Origin: Gammaproteobacteria bacterium
GTDB lineage: Bacteria > Pseudomonadota > Gammaproteobacteria > Pseudomonadales > Azotimanducaceae
Length of the DNA: 64,000 bases
Reading direction: 5' to 3'
Assembly (NCBI GenBank): GCA_028821405.1
Contig: JAPPGK010000107.1
Location: 116,667 to 180,666 of the forward strand
A program made the position numbers and the translations under genes. A model generated the notes under the pieces. The model made no database searches. It was given only the letters and a program-made list of their open reading frames with translations, and had not been told where the DNA came from. Positions 8,131 to 17,077 of the stretch are shown here, piece by piece (the stretch's first letter is position 1; each line of letters starts with the position of its first letter).

Positions 8131-8921
8131 CGCCCACCGACTTCGTCGCCGAGACAACTTGCCGAAGCCGGCGATCACCCCGGCAAGGCGTGCGGTCGGC
8201 AGCGGCGTTTCTGATCGCCACACTTGCCGTCTTCGCCGCGCACGCGGAACCATCGATCGATGCGGCGCGCACTGCCTTCGACGAGGGGCGGTACCTCGAG
8301 GCCGCCGATATGGCGGAATCGCTGGGCACGTCGGAAGGCTACGCATTGGCGGCCGACGCGTTGTCGGTGCACGGGCACTACATTGCCGCAGATGCCGACA
8401 AGCAACCGCTTCTACAACGAGCCCGCAGCTTGGCGGACCAGGCCGTGGCACTCGACGAAACGAGCGCCGAGGCCCGGTTCCAGGTCGCCCACGCCATGGG
8501 ACGCTATGCGCAGAGCATCGGGCCGACCAAGGCCCTGCGACAGGGCTTTGTCGGTGGGTCGCGCGAGGCGATTGAGGCCGTCCTCGAGATCGATCCCGAC
8601 ATGGCCGAGGCCCGGTTGAGCTTGGCGTCCTGGCACGCGGACGTCGTGGACGGCTTCGGCCGGATGCTCGGCAGAATGACCTACGGCGCAACCGTGAAGG
8701 CCGCGATGGAAAACTACGAGCGGACCCTCGAGCTCGCCCCGGATGAGAAGGTTGCCTACGTCGAGTTCGCTCGCGGGTTAGCGGCAATCGGCGGCCGCAA
8801 GGACCGTGCCCGCGTCCGGGAGCTGCTCAACCAGGCGCTCGAGCTACCGGTGCGCAACGACTTCGACCGAATCATCCACGAACGCGCCACGGCGCAACTG
8901 GAGAGCCTCGACGCGCCGTAG
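8127..8921 (+). CDS. Exported TPR-repeat protein
   Basis: A 264-residue protein starting at a GTG that overlaps the synthase stop (GTGA), so it is translationally coupled. An N-terminal basic stretch is followed by a hydrophobic segment, SAAAFLIATLAVFAAHAEP near residues 24-42, that looks like a signal peptide, so the protein is probably periplasmic. The rest is helical, with TPR-like units (for example EAIEAVLEIDPDMAEARLSL and ENYERTLELAPDEKVAYVEF). There is no catalytic motif. TPR proteins usually scaffold other proteins. Its coupling to the prenyl synthase suggests a role in handling the product or in the envelope machinery encoded on the opposite strand, which is inference only. Confidence 0.8.
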   Translation: MTPTDFVAETTCRSRRSPRQGVRSAAAFLIATLAVFAAHAEPSIDAARTAFDEGRYLEAADMAESLGTSEGYALAADALSVHGHYIAADADKQPLLQRARSLADQAVALDETSAEARFQVAHAMGRYAQSIGPTKALRQGFVGGSREAIEAVLEIDPDMAEARLSLASWHADVVDGFGRMLGRMTYGATVKAAMENYERTLELAPDEKVAYVEFARGLAAIGGRKDRARVRELLNQALELPVRNDFDRIIHERATAQLESLDAP

Positions 8922-8935
8922 CGCCCCAAAGCCGT

Positions 8936-8966
8936 CCCCGGCGCTTCGCTTCGCTGTGCGCCGGGG
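8936..8966 (+). terminator. GC-rich hairpin after the TPR gene
   Basis: CCCCGGCGC at 8936-8944 and GCGCCGGGG at 8958-8966 form a perfect 9-base stem with a 13-base loop. It lies 15 bases past the TPR stop, between convergent operons. There is no T-run, so it may act as a bidirectional hairpin that stabilises or ends transcripts. Confidence 0.45.
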
Positions 8967-8997
8967 TTCGCCTCCGGCCCAGCCACGCCGACCTACC

Positions 8998-9046
8998 CAT
9001 GGAACAATCGCCACGGTCGCAGGCTCCCTTTGGCGTTTGTTCCATG
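8998..9046. terminator. Long inverted repeat between convergent operons
   Basis: CATGGAACAA at 8998-9007 pairs perfectly with TTGTTCCATG at 9037-9046. Inside it, CGCCA at 9009-9013 pairs with TGGCG at 9031-9035, giving a 16-position stem with one T-T mismatch and a 17-base loop. It sits between the end of the TPR gene and the end of the outer-membrane barrel gene and could serve both strands. Confidence 0.4.
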
Positions 9047-9100
9047 CAAGGGGCCTGGGGCGGCGTTTGTCCCGCCCGATGCCGAGACGACCGGGATTCC

Positions 9101-10429
9101 CTAGAAACTGTAGACGATCCCCACTTCGAGGAAACTGTCGCGCCGCGTCTCGTAGAGGATGTCCGTGGGGTCCAGTTCGCGTAACGCAATGGTCTCCACC
9201 CGTAGCGACCAGCGATCCGACAACCTGCGGTTCAGCTCAACCGAAAACACCCGTGAATCGTGATCGGTGCCCTGCAACGTGCTGACAAGCAGCTCGGTGC
9301 CCTGCACGTCGTTGAACGCAAGTCTGGCACCCAGAAAGACATCGTTTTCGAACTTCGTGGTCGACCGGGTGCCGCGTTCGTCGTAGCACCACTCGGTTAG
9401 CACGGTAATGTCCAACGCGGACCCGAACACCGAGTAGAACGAGTACTCGCCCCCCAGCACCAACGACGCGTACGGCTCTTCGCGACCGAGCCGATTGAAC
9501 ATCCCGGTCCGATGGATGGCTTCGAGCTTCAACAGCCACGCGCCCAAGGTGAGTTGGCCGTCCAGCCCAAACTGGCGGATCTGCCGGTAGTGCGGGGCCA
9601 GCGCGATATCTCGGGCCCGGAAGGCGGGAACCAGGAACGGCTCCCGGCTGGTGCCGTCGAAGGCGCTGATGCCGAAGTCCAGCGCGCCGACGGTGTGGCT
9701 GTATCGCGCCGCCACGTCGACGTGCCGTTCCTCGGCACTGCTCTCGTAGGTGGCGAGATCGGCATCCACAAGCCATGGAAACCGAAGCCGGCCAGAGCGT
9801 CCGGGAAACGTGCGCTGCCGGTGATAGGGCATCCCGAGCACTTCGACGACCCCCCACGGCGCCGCGTAGGTTAGATGGCCCATGAACTGGCCTAGCTTGG
9901 ACTTCTCGTCGGGGTGTTCGACCAAGTCGACCTGATTGACGATGTCGACGAGGTTGTTGGACTCCACGACACCCCAGAAAACCCGGTCCACGCCAACGCG
10001 CAGCTCCCACTGCGCATCGCCCACGAATCCCACGAACAACGCGTAGGCCTCGTGCAAATCCGCATGGGTCCGGCGGGGATCCTCGCTGTCGAACCGGAAG
10101 AACGGCGATAGCGTGACACTCCATCCCGACTGACTCTCGAGGTACACGCTCGACTTCGCGGTCAGGCTGCTTGGCTCGGAGCCCTGCCCCGGGTGGCCGG
10201 GAGACCTCGGAAAGTACCTCGCCTCCAGACCGAGACTGCCCGAGAACTCGACGCGGGCGAACGCGCTGCCGGGCGCCGCGCACGTCCCCGCTTGGGCATC
10301 GACGGCTCGACACAACTCCCACCCGCTGGCGGCCGACACATCGCCAAGCGTCAGCGACAGCAGCAGCGCAAGGCCTCGCCGACCGAGGGCGACGGCCCGT
10401 CCGTCGAGCCCGACGATGTCGCGAGCCAT
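9101..10429 (-). CDS. Outer-membrane beta-barrel protein
   Basis: A 442-residue protein with an N-terminal signal-like segment (LGRRGLALLLSLTLGDVSA, about residues 15-33) and then alternating amphipathic strands. It ends in GIVYSF, and the terminal Phe is the usual outer-membrane insertion signal recognised by the BAM complex. The strand pattern (for example FVGDAQWELRVGVDRVFWGVV, FSVELNRRLSDRWSLRVETIALREL) suggests a large barrel resembling DUF1302-type porins, though the family call is not certain. Its ATG directly follows the stop of the LolA-like gene, and the RND exporter lies upstream. The three together look like an inner-membrane, periplasmic and outer-membrane path for a hydrophobic substrate. 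Confidence 0.8.
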   Translation of the reverse strand: MARDIVGLDGRAVALGRRGLALLLSLTLGDVSAASGWELCRAVDAQAGTCAAPGSAFARVEFSGSLGLEARYFPRSPGHPGQGSEPSSLTAKSSVYLESQSGWSVTLSPFFRFDSEDPRRTHADLHEAYALFVGFVGDAQWELRVGVDRVFWGVVESNNLVDIVNQVDLVEHPDEKSKLGQFMGHLTYAAPWGVVEVLGMPYHRQRTFPGRSGRLRFPWLVDADLATYESSAEERHVDVAARYSHTVGALDFGISAFDGTSREPFLVPAFRARDIALAPHYRQIRQFGLDGQLTLGAWLLKLEAIHRTGMFNRLGREEPYASLVLGGEYSFYSVFGSALDITVLTEWCYDERGTRSTTKFENDVFLGARLAFNDVQGTELLVSTLQGTDHDSRVFSVELNRRLSDRWSLRVETIALRELDPTDILYETRRDSFLEVGIVYSF

Positions 10430-11245
10430 CTAGCGGACGCGTCGTAGGCCGGTTTGCGTGAATTCCATGGCCACCAGATCCGTTTGAAACTGGTAGTCGG
10501 TCCAGGTCAGGACCGTGCTCTTTCCGGTCAGGTGATTGACCATGTTCATATTGCTCGCCTGCCAATAGCGATCCAGGTAGCGTTGATAGCCGTCGACGGT
10601 CAGTGTCTTGAGGTGCGCGTTCTTGCGGTCGAAGTACTCGACCTTCCAAAGCCGAAGCTCCTCGGTGTCCTGCCAGACGACCTGCCGGCTGTAGCCGGAC
10701 TTGTCGTCCACCGGAAAGCGTTCCACGACCGTGCAGGTCAACTCGCCGCAGGGCTCGTCGCGCAGGTACCGGTACGTGAACCGCTCGACTTCCGGCGGAC
10801 TCATGTCCTCGTAGGCGAACTCGCTGCCCATGAACGAACCGGACCGGTTCGCGGAACTGATGCGCTTGACGCGTTTCAGGGCCGGCAGGTAGAGCCATTG
10901 GTCGTCGGCCTTGTCCTTGTGGCCGTGAATGAGAAACGCCGTGCCCTGGACATCCCGGGGCTCGTCGAAAACGAACAAGCTCCTGTCGCCGTCCGCCTCG
11001 ACCTCCATCACCTTGACGCGCAATGCGCGCCGGCTCTCGCGTCCCTGCTTGTTGCGCAGCACCATGACCTGGCTGGCCGTGAAGTTCTCGAACCCGACCT
11101 TTTTCTGCCTCGCCTCCAAGGCGATATCGAGACCCTTCTGCTCGGCTTCGGCGAGTTCCGAAGCCGGTGTGTCGAGCGCGATCGCAATCGGGACGAAGGC
11201 GGCGAGCCCATAGGCGATGGGCCGGCGAGCGAGATTCATCGTCAT
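10430..11245 (-). CDS. Outer-membrane lipoprotein-sorting (LolA-like) protein
   Basis: A 271-residue periplasmic protein of the LolA-like superfamily often annotated as outer membrane lipoprotein-sorting protein. Signal peptide: MNLARRPIAYGLAAFVPIAIA. The core contains QVMVLRNKQGRESRR, DEPRDVQGTAFLIH and the motif-like DDQWLYLPALKRVKRISS, followed by GSFMGSEFAYEDMS, which is characteristic of this family. The start at 11245 is chosen because GGAG lies at a good distance and the ATG overlaps the RND gene stop by four bases (ATGA). The LolA fold binds lipids in a hydrophobic half-barrel, so it may carry a lipid between the RND exporter and the beta-barrel that flank it. The usual substrate of this clade is not established. 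Confidence 0.87.
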   Translation of the reverse strand: MTMNLARRPIAYGLAAFVPIAIALDTPASELAEAEQKGLDIALEARQKKVGFENFTASQVMVLRNKQGRESRRALRVKVMEVEADGDRSLFVFDEPRDVQGTAFLIHGHKDKADDQWLYLPALKRVKRISSANRSGSFMGSEFAYEDMSPPEVERFTYRYLRDEPCGELTCTVVERFPVDDKSGYSRQVVWQDTEELRLWKVEYFDRKNAHLKTLTVDGYQRYLDRYWQASNMNMVNHLTGKSTVLTWTDYQFQTDLVAMEFTQTGLRRVR

Positions 11246-13539
11246 GTCTTTCTCCGGTCGAGGGCCATGAGCAGGGGGGGCAGAAGCAGGAAGTCGGCGA
11301 CGAGCGCGAGGCTTAAGGTGATGGCGACCAACACGCCGAGCGTCCAGCTGACCTCGAAGCCCGACGACGCGAACACCAGGAAGCCGGCCACGAGAATGGC
11401 CGTCGTCGTCCAAAGCGCCCTTCCCGTCGCTTGGAACGTCGCCCGTATGGCATCGGGGGGCGAACTGCCTTCGTTCCGGGCACGCCGGTACTTCGTGAGA
11501 AAATGCGTCGTATCGTCAACGACGATCCCGAAGGCGATGGCGGTCATCACCGAGCCGGCAAGCCCGACTTGGCCGACGAGATATCCCCATACCCCGAAGC
11601 TCATCGCCGCAGGTAGGTAGTTGGGGATCAGGCTGATCACGCCAAGCCGCCAGCTTCGGAGCACCAACAGCAGGATGACCGAGATTCCGCCCATGGCGAG
11701 GATGGTGGCTTGCAGCATGCTTTCGATGTTGCGCTGCGACAGGTGCGCAAAGGTGATCGTGAATCCCGTCGCCGGTGTCACGAGGTCCGGGGCATTCGCT
11801 TCCAGGTAAGCCTGCGCCCGCGCATCGAAATCGCGCTGCTCGCGCGCGGTCAGCCCGCCGCGCGCCATCGCGGTCAATCGGGTTGCCGACTTCGCGATGT
11901 CGATGCGGTTGTTGAGGTCGCTGCCGAACGGCAGCGACAACTCGTAGATCAAGAGGTACTGCGCCGCCAGCGCGCCATCCTCGGGAATTCGGTAGTACGA
12001 GGGGTCATCGCCGTGCATGTTCTTGTTCAAGCGTTTCATGATGTCGGGAAACGCCTGTACGTGGCTGACCTCGCCCTGCGCGCGCAGCCATTGCGCGAAT
12101 GCCTCCACATCGCGCAGGTATTGCGGGTCGGTGATTCCGCCTTCTTCGCCCGAATCCAGGGAATACTCCCAGGATTCGAGGCCGGTCAGGTTCTCGACGA
12201 TGAAATCCGTGTCGCGCCTGAACTCGTAGCGGTCGTCGAAGTACTTGGTCCAGTTGTCGGTGAACTCGAGCTGTGAGATGCCGGCGATCAAGCCAACAGT
12301 CACCAGCGACATCACCCAGATGAGCGTTGTGCGCCGTGCGATGACGAAGCTTGCCAGGCGGTCGAGGAAGACCCACTTGCCGCCGCCGCGACCGGGACGC
12401 AGGGGCAGGATCGCGAGCAAGGCCGGCAAGAGGGTCATCGAATAGACGAACGCGCACAACACGCCGAACGCCACCAGGTTTCCCAGCACCCGGAACGGCG
12501 GCGCTTCCGAGGCGTTCAAGGTCAGGAACGCGATCGCCGTCGTGACGGATGTGAGAAACACGGGATAGGCGTTCTCGCGCATCGATTCGAGGATCGCGTC
12601 GCGTTTCGCGAGACCCTTCCCTAGGCCCGCCATCGTCCCCGAGACGATATGAATGGAGTCGGCGACCGCAATGGTCAGGACGATCAGCGGCACGCCGGCG
12701 TTGACCGGGTTGAACACGGTGCCGACCCAACCCGCGAAACCCAACGTCGTGTTGATCGTGAACATGAGCACCGCGACGACGGCGACCGTAGCGAGGGCCG
12801 AACGCAGTACGGCAATGGTGACGAGGACGATGACGATGAAGGCGAACGGCGTCAGCTTCTCCATGTCGTCCCGCGTGGCGTCCGCGAAGGCGCGATTCAT
12901 CGGCACGTCGCCGGTGACGTGGAACCCCACCTCCGGGTGTTCGCTACGGTACTCGTCGAGGACCTCGTTCAAGTGTTCGGTGATCTCGATCACCGCCGCG
13001 TCGGCGTCGTCGGGCAGGGCGAAGGTGATCGCCAATGCCGCCACCTGCCCGTCGGCCGAAACAAGGCGTCCGGCGATCTCCGGCGCGTCCATGGCGATTT
13101 GCTCGACGCGCGCCAAGGCGTCGTCCGAGAGGGCCTCGGCCCCGTCGACCAGCGGGCCGACGGCGAGGTCGTCCTCGACGGACTCGCTATGGTTGTAGTT
13201 GGTCAGGGAGTCGACGCGGATGGAATGCGGCGTTTGCCAGGCCGCCTCCGTCAACGACTCCATCAGGCTGAGCGTCTCGCGGGTGAAGACCGACGCGCCG
13301 GGCGCCACCGCGATCAACGCCGTGTCGGATTCGGTGTATGTCTCCTCCAACGCTTCGTAGGCGAGCAGTTGGGGGTTGTGTTCGTCGAACAACACGCGGT
13401 GGTCGTTGGTGACGCCGATGAACACGGCGCCGGCCGTGAGCGCGAGCATGGCGAGCCCCGCCACCGCCACCACGGGCCACCGTCGATCCAGGACCACCGA
13501 GGTATAGCGGTCCAACGCCACCGGACCCGCATCAGCCAT
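11242..13539 (-). CDS. RND superfamily exporter with MMPL-type domains
   Basis: Inner-membrane transporter of 765 residues. It has an N-terminal membrane helix (about residues 20-45), a periplasmic loop, five clustered helices (about 235-380), a helix near 400, a second periplasmic loop and a second helix cluster (about 620-760). This is the two-fold RND plan. The length and the TIAVADSIHIVSG segment fit the MMPL/HpnN-like lipid exporter branch, not the drug or metal efflux branch of about 1,050 residues. HpnN relatives move hopanoids and MmpL proteins move mycobacterial lipids. The gene follows the DUF2236 gene by 33 bases and is coupled to the LolA-like gene. With the mevalonate genes upstream in the same operon, a terpenoid lipid is the natural substrate to suspect. 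Confidence 0.88.
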   Translation of the reverse strand: MADAGPVALDRYTSVVLDRRWPVVAVAGLAMLALTAGAVFIGVTNDHRVLFDEHNPQLLAYEALEETYTESDTALIAVAPGASVFTRETLSLMESLTEAAWQTPHSIRVDSLTNYNHSESVEDDLAVGPLVDGAEALSDDALARVEQIAMDAPEIAGRLVSADGQVAALAITFALPDDADAAVIEITEHLNEVLDEYRSEHPEVGFHVTGDVPMNRAFADATRDDMEKLTPFAFIVIVLVTIAVLRSALATVAVVAVLMFTINTTLGFAGWVGTVFNPVNAGVPLIVLTIAVADSIHIVSGTMAGLGKGLAKRDAILESMRENAYPVFLTSVTTAIAFLTLNASEAPPFRVLGNLVAFGVLCAFVYSMTLLPALLAILPLRPGRGGGKWVFLDRLASFVIARRTTLIWVMSLVTVGLIAGISQLEFTDNWTKYFDDRYEFRRDTDFIVENLTGLESWEYSLDSGEEGGITDPQYLRDVEAFAQWLRAQGEVSHVQAFPDIMKRLNKNMHGDDPSYYRIPEDGALAAQYLLIYELSLPFGSDLNNRIDIAKSATRLTAMARGGLTAREQRDFDARAQAYLEANAPDLVTPATGFTITFAHLSQRNIESMLQATILAMGGISVILLLVLRSWRLGVISLIPNYLPAAMSFGVWGYLVGQVGLAGSVMTAIAFGIVVDDTTHFLTKYRRARNEGSSPPDAIRATFQATGRALWTTTAILVAGFLVFASSGFEVSWTLGVLVAITLSLALVADFLLLPPLLMALDRRKT

Positions 13540-13572
13540 GGCGCGCCCCGGTCATCTCATCAACGCTCCCAC

Positions 13573-14745
13573 CTACCACGGGTTGGACCGGGCCGACAGG
13601 TAGTGATCCGGCATACGGTAGCGATCATCGGGTCTATCGTAGACGGAAATGTCCAAGAGCTGCGAAAAGTTGTTCAACCGCACCTTCTGCCTTCCCTGGA
13701 CAAACCGCTGGAGTCGTTGACGGGCTCGAAAGGCGGCCAACGAACCCATCGTGTTCATCTTCGGAAACGCCAACTGATCGGCGAGTTGGTTGCCGATCAG
13801 CGACCGGGAAAGCCGGTAGGCGAGTTTCATGACTTTCCGTTGCTTGCGCTCCCCCTCGATGCCCGCCGTCAAGGGAATCGCCCCGATCAAGGCGTTGGCC
13901 ATACTCGCCGCGTCCGAATCGGGCTCAGGCTCGCACAGATGGGCGATCTCGAATATCCGGCGCGCATGGTCCCGGTCGACAAACAGGATACCCTCCGGGA
14001 CGCCCATGACCACCCCGGTGTAGCGCCAGACCTGCATGACGCTGGCCTGTTCGTCTTCGTTGAATACGGCACCGACCAGGGCGGCGTGTTCCAGCAGGCG
14101 CATGGAGAACACCGTGGTCGCGAGCCCCAGGTGCGCGGCGCTGACCGGCGTGCCGTAGTGCTCGACGTCCCAGGCGCCGGAATTCGCCAACAGGTGACGG
14201 ACGCGCGCGTGCACGAACCGCAGACGCGTTGACAGTTTCCAGCCGTCGCCATCCCGCTCCATGCCGCCCGGGAAGAACACCTCCATGAGATGCCGATTGT
14301 TCTGCATCAAACGCCGACGGGCGGATTCGGGGTTCAAGACCCGACCGGTCGTGGCGAACGACTTCGAGATGAGCGTGGAGAACCCCTCGATCAGGACGCC
14401 GCAGACGAACGCGACGAGCACGTTGGCGGCGTTGACGTTGAAGGCCCGCACGGCAGGCGCATGGGCCTCGAAGTCGAGCCAGGCGGGGGGTTCCACCTTG
14501 TCTTCGAAGAAGTGCCGAAGCGACCGCGGCGCTTGGCGAAGTGCCTCGTCATCCCGCTCGATGCCGGCGCGGATGCCGCGTTGCAGCTGATCGCCGGTGA
14601 GGTCCGCGACATCCTCGATGACCGGATCCAAATCCGGATCGCCGATCCGGGTGTGACGTATGTACGCGTCCGCCAGCGCGGCATCGACGCCTCTTGCAGT
14701 GGCGTACCCCGCCGTGTAGGCACCTGGGGTTTGCAGCGCGGTCAC
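13573..14745 (-). CDS. DUF2236 family oxygenase (MpaB / rubber oxygenase-like)
   Basis: A 390-residue protein of the DUF2236 family, which includes the heme rubber oxygenase Lcp that cleaves polyisoprene and the fungal MpaB that cleaves the farnesyl side chain of a mycophenolic acid precursor. Recognisable blocks are RLRFVHARVRHLLANSG, then WDVEHYGTPVSAAHLGLATTVFS and WRYTGVVMGVPEGILF. No signal peptide is evident, unlike secreted Lcp. The GTG start at 14745 overlaps the stop of the HMGR-mevalonate kinase gene (GTGA), so translation is coupled. Known members attack isoprenoid chains, so an oxygenase for the isoprenoid made by this island is a reasonable inference. The exact substrate and the presence of heme are not shown. 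Confidence 0.85.
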   Translation of the reverse strand: MTALQTPGAYTAGYATARGVDAALADAYIRHTRIGDPDLDPVIEDVADLTGDQLQRGIRAGIERDDEALRQAPRSLRHFFEDKVEPPAWLDFEAHAPAVRAFNVNAANVLVAFVCGVLIEGFSTLISKSFATTGRVLNPESARRRLMQNNRHLMEVFFPGGMERDGDGWKLSTRLRFVHARVRHLLANSGAWDVEHYGTPVSAAHLGLATTVFSMRLLEHAALVGAVFNEDEQASVMQVWRYTGVVMGVPEGILFVDRDHARRIFEIAHLCEPEPDSDAASMANALIGAIPLTAGIEGERKQRKVMKLAYRLSRSLIGNQLADQLAFPKMNTMGSLAAFRARQRLQRFVQGRQKVRLNNFSQLLDISVYDRPDDRYRMPDHYLSARSNPW

Positions 14746-17027
14746 GACACCTCGAACGCCAAGGCGTCGTACCCCGCATTCTTGATGCCGGCGAGCACCG
14801 AGTCCGTGCCGTCGGGGCACACGGCGACGATGGAACCGCCGCCGCCGCCGCCGGTCAACTTGGCGCCGGCCGCGCCGTGCCGCCTTGAGATCTCGACGAG
14901 TTCCTCGAGTTCCCGGGTGGAAATCTGCAACGCGTTGAGAAACCCGTGGCAGAGGTTCATCAACTCGCCCAAGTCCGACAGCGCGCCGTCGCGGGCGGCA
15001 TCCGCACCGGCATTCGTGAGCATCTCGATCTGGTCGAAGATGGCGTCGTAGCGCGGTGCATTCCGGCGCCGGGCCTGGGCTACGCCGGCAACGGTCTTGG
15101 CGGTAAGGCTCTCCTTCCCGGTCATGCCGATCACCAACGGCAAGGGCCGCTTGAGTTCTATCCCGGCGAACGAGGCGTCGCGACCGTTCGATGCCGCCCG
15201 GAACAGTACGGCTTTGCCGAAGGTGGCCACCGTGTTGTCGACCCCGGAGGGCGTACCGTGGGCCGCCCGCTCGCATTCCAGGGCGAAGTCGTTGATCTCC
15301 GGATCGGACAAATTTAACGCGAAGTGCCGATCCAACGCCCTGATCACGCTGACGGCGAGCGCCGCCGACCCGCCGAGCCCCACCGCCCGTGGAACATTCG
15401 GGAACACTTCGATGGTCATCGACCGATCCCCGAGGTCAAGTCGCTCGAGCAACAGGGCGAGAATGCCTGCCGCGCCGGTGGGGTGTTCGCGAACGGGCGC
15501 GACCCGCTGTTCCACGCCCCATCGGGGTATCACCAGTTGCACGCCGTCGCCGGCGTCGACGACGCGGGCCTCGACGGCCAACGGGATTGGTGCCGCCAGT
15601 GCCGACCGGCCGTACACCACCGCATGCTCGCCGAGGAGGATCACCTTTCCGCACGCCGAACTCCGGGGTTCGGCATCCGTCGCCGGTGCCGTCTCGCTCT
15701 TCTGGGTGAGCCGGCGGACGATCTCCTCGGCCTTCCATACCTTGATCTCGCCGCTCTCGATCAACCCCTCGACGACCTCGTCGAAATACTCCTCGGGAAC
15801 TCCCGCGGTGGACGCGACGCTGCGGGCGTGCAGGGTCATGTGGTTCTGCTGGATCCCCGCCGTCGCCAGGGATCGCAGCGCGGCGTAGTTTTGCGCCAAT
15901 CCGACGGCGCCGATGACGGCGGCTAGTTCGGCGGCGTTGGGATTGTTGAGCAGGCGGTGGCTCAGCCGCACGGTGGGATTCGTCCCCAGCGAGCCACCCA
16001 CCGTCCCGACCTTCATGGGCATCTCGATTTCGCCTTCGAGGTCGCCGTCGTCATTGGCGTACCAGCGCGTCAAGGCGCGATAGCGGCCGCTCTTGGCCGC
16101 GTAGGCATGGGCGGCGGCCTCGATCGCGCGGAAGTCGTTGCCCGTGGCGATGGCGACCGCATCGACGCCGTTCATGATGCCCTTGTTATGGGTCGCAGCC
16201 CGGTACGGATCCACCAAGGCCAGATCGTTGGCCAATATGATCCCATCCCTGACCGCCGTGCCCGCGTAGTCCTTCATCGCAAGGTTCTGTACGGGAATGC
16301 GGACCCGCGCCCGGACCAGTGACCGGTCGGTCAAATTGGAGAGGATGCGCAGGAAGACCCGTCCGCCGGTGATGGCCTCGACGAGGCTCGCCACACCTTC
16401 GCACATGCCGTTGACGATGTTGGCGCCCATGGCATCGCGGGTATCCACGAGCAGGTGCATGACGAGCATGTCCCGTTCCGGGCCTTCCGGGTTCCCGCCC
16501 TCCGGCGCCCGATGGTGAAACACTTCGACGTCCCGGGCGCCGCCCCCCCTGGCGACCATCTTGGGGTGCAGGCTGTTGGCAAGGTTGAGAACCTCCTCCT
16601 TGCGTTGAAGCAAGGTCTGCCGGGCCAGCGGCACATCGGCCACGTTGACCACCTGCACCTGGCCGATGAGGAGCGGATCCGTCACGTCCGTCACGTAGCC
16701 GCCGGACAGCCGTGCGGTCCTGGCCGCCCCGGACAGCCCGGCGACGATGGACGGCTCCTCGACGGAGAGCGGCACGATGACCTCTCGGGAATCGATCAGG
16801 AAGTTGAGCGCAACGCCCATCGGCAAGCCGAACACGCCGACCACGTTCTCGATCATCTTGTCGGCAAGGTGGAGTTTCAGCGTGTGCGTGCCCGTGTCCA
16901 GCGCGGCAAGGTCTTCCTCGGTCAGGGCAGTGCGATCACGCAGGGCTTCGATGCGTGCTCCCACGCTCAACTTGAAGAAATTCGGGATTCGCGACCCCGA
17001 CCCGGTAGACGCGATTTCGGATGTCAT
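14742..17027 (-). CDS. Bifunctional HMG-CoA reductase - mevalonate kinase fusion
   Basis: One uninterrupted 761-residue frame holds two successive mevalonate-pathway enzymes. Residues 1 to about 442 are a class II HMG-CoA reductase similar to Pseudomonas mevalonii HMGR. The catalytic Glu is E91 in VEEPS, Lys is K282 in THNKG, Asp is D298 in ATGND, and His is H396 in NHMTLHAR. DTRDAMGANIVN is at 195-206. After a short polar linker (about 443-456), residues 457-761 are a GHMP-family mevalonate kinase with GKVILLGEHAVVYG at 460-473, the ATP loop PRAVGLGGSAA at 546-556, and GAKLTGGGGGG ending near 731. There is no Met in the linker, so separate translation of the kinase is unlikely. The protein should turn HMG-CoA into mevalonate-5-phosphate. 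The later MVA enzymes and HMG-CoA synthase are not in the window. An AAGGGGAG ribosome site precedes the ATG. Confidence 0.95.
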   Translation of the reverse strand: MTSEIASTGSGSRIPNFFKLSVGARIEALRDRTALTEEDLAALDTGTHTLKLHLADKMIENVVGVFGLPMGVALNFLIDSREVIVPLSVEEPSIVAGLSGAARTARLSGGYVTDVTDPLLIGQVQVVNVADVPLARQTLLQRKEEVLNLANSLHPKMVARGGGARDVEVFHHRAPEGGNPEGPERDMLVMHLLVDTRDAMGANIVNGMCEGVASLVEAITGGRVFLRILSNLTDRSLVRARVRIPVQNLAMKDYAGTAVRDGIILANDLALVDPYRAATHNKGIMNGVDAVAIATGNDFRAIEAAAHAYAAKSGRYRALTRWYANDDGDLEGEIEMPMKVGTVGGSLGTNPTVRLSHRLLNNPNAAELAAVIGAVGLAQNYAALRSLATAGIQQNHMTLHARSVASTAGVPEEYFDEVVEGLIESGEIKVWKAEEIVRRLTQKSETAPATDAEPRSSACGKVILLGEHAVVYGRSALAAPIPLAVEARVVDAGDGVQLVIPRWGVEQRVAPVREHPTGAAGILALLLERLDLGDRSMTIEVFPNVPRAVGLGGSAALAVSVIRALDRHFALNLSDPEINDFALECERAAHGTPSGVDNTVATFGKAVLFRAASNGRDASFAGIELKRPLPLVIGMTGKESLTAKTVAGVAQARRRNAPRYDAIFDQIEMLTNAGADAARDGALSDLGELMNLCHGFLNALQISTRELEELVEISRRHGAAGAKLTGGGGGGSIVAVCPDGTDSVLAGIKNAGYDALAFEVS

Positions 17028-17077
17028 TGACGACAGCTCCCCTTGACGCGAGCCGCTCCGCAGACAACAACGACCCC

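Noticed and set aside
7059..8921. A 620-residue frame covering the squalene/phytoene synthase region and the TPR gene
   Set aside because: Its first part is a shifted frame of the synthase gene and has no family resemblance. The TPR protein starts at the GTG at 8127.
12649..14232. A 527-residue plus-strand frame across the RND and DUF2236 genes
   Set aside because: Its composition is His, Arg, Gly and Val repeats typical of antisense shadows, and it crosses the boundary of two real genes.
13573..15276. A 567-residue frame extending the DUF2236 gene into the HMGR-MK gene
   Set aside because: The first 177 residues are Arg-rich shadow sequence. The GTG at 14745 overlaps the upstream stop in the usual coupling pattern.
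14742..17027. Reading the HMGR-MK frame as two separate genes
   Set aside because: The frame is continuous, the linker at residues 443-456 has no start codon with a ribosome site, and both domains are complete.
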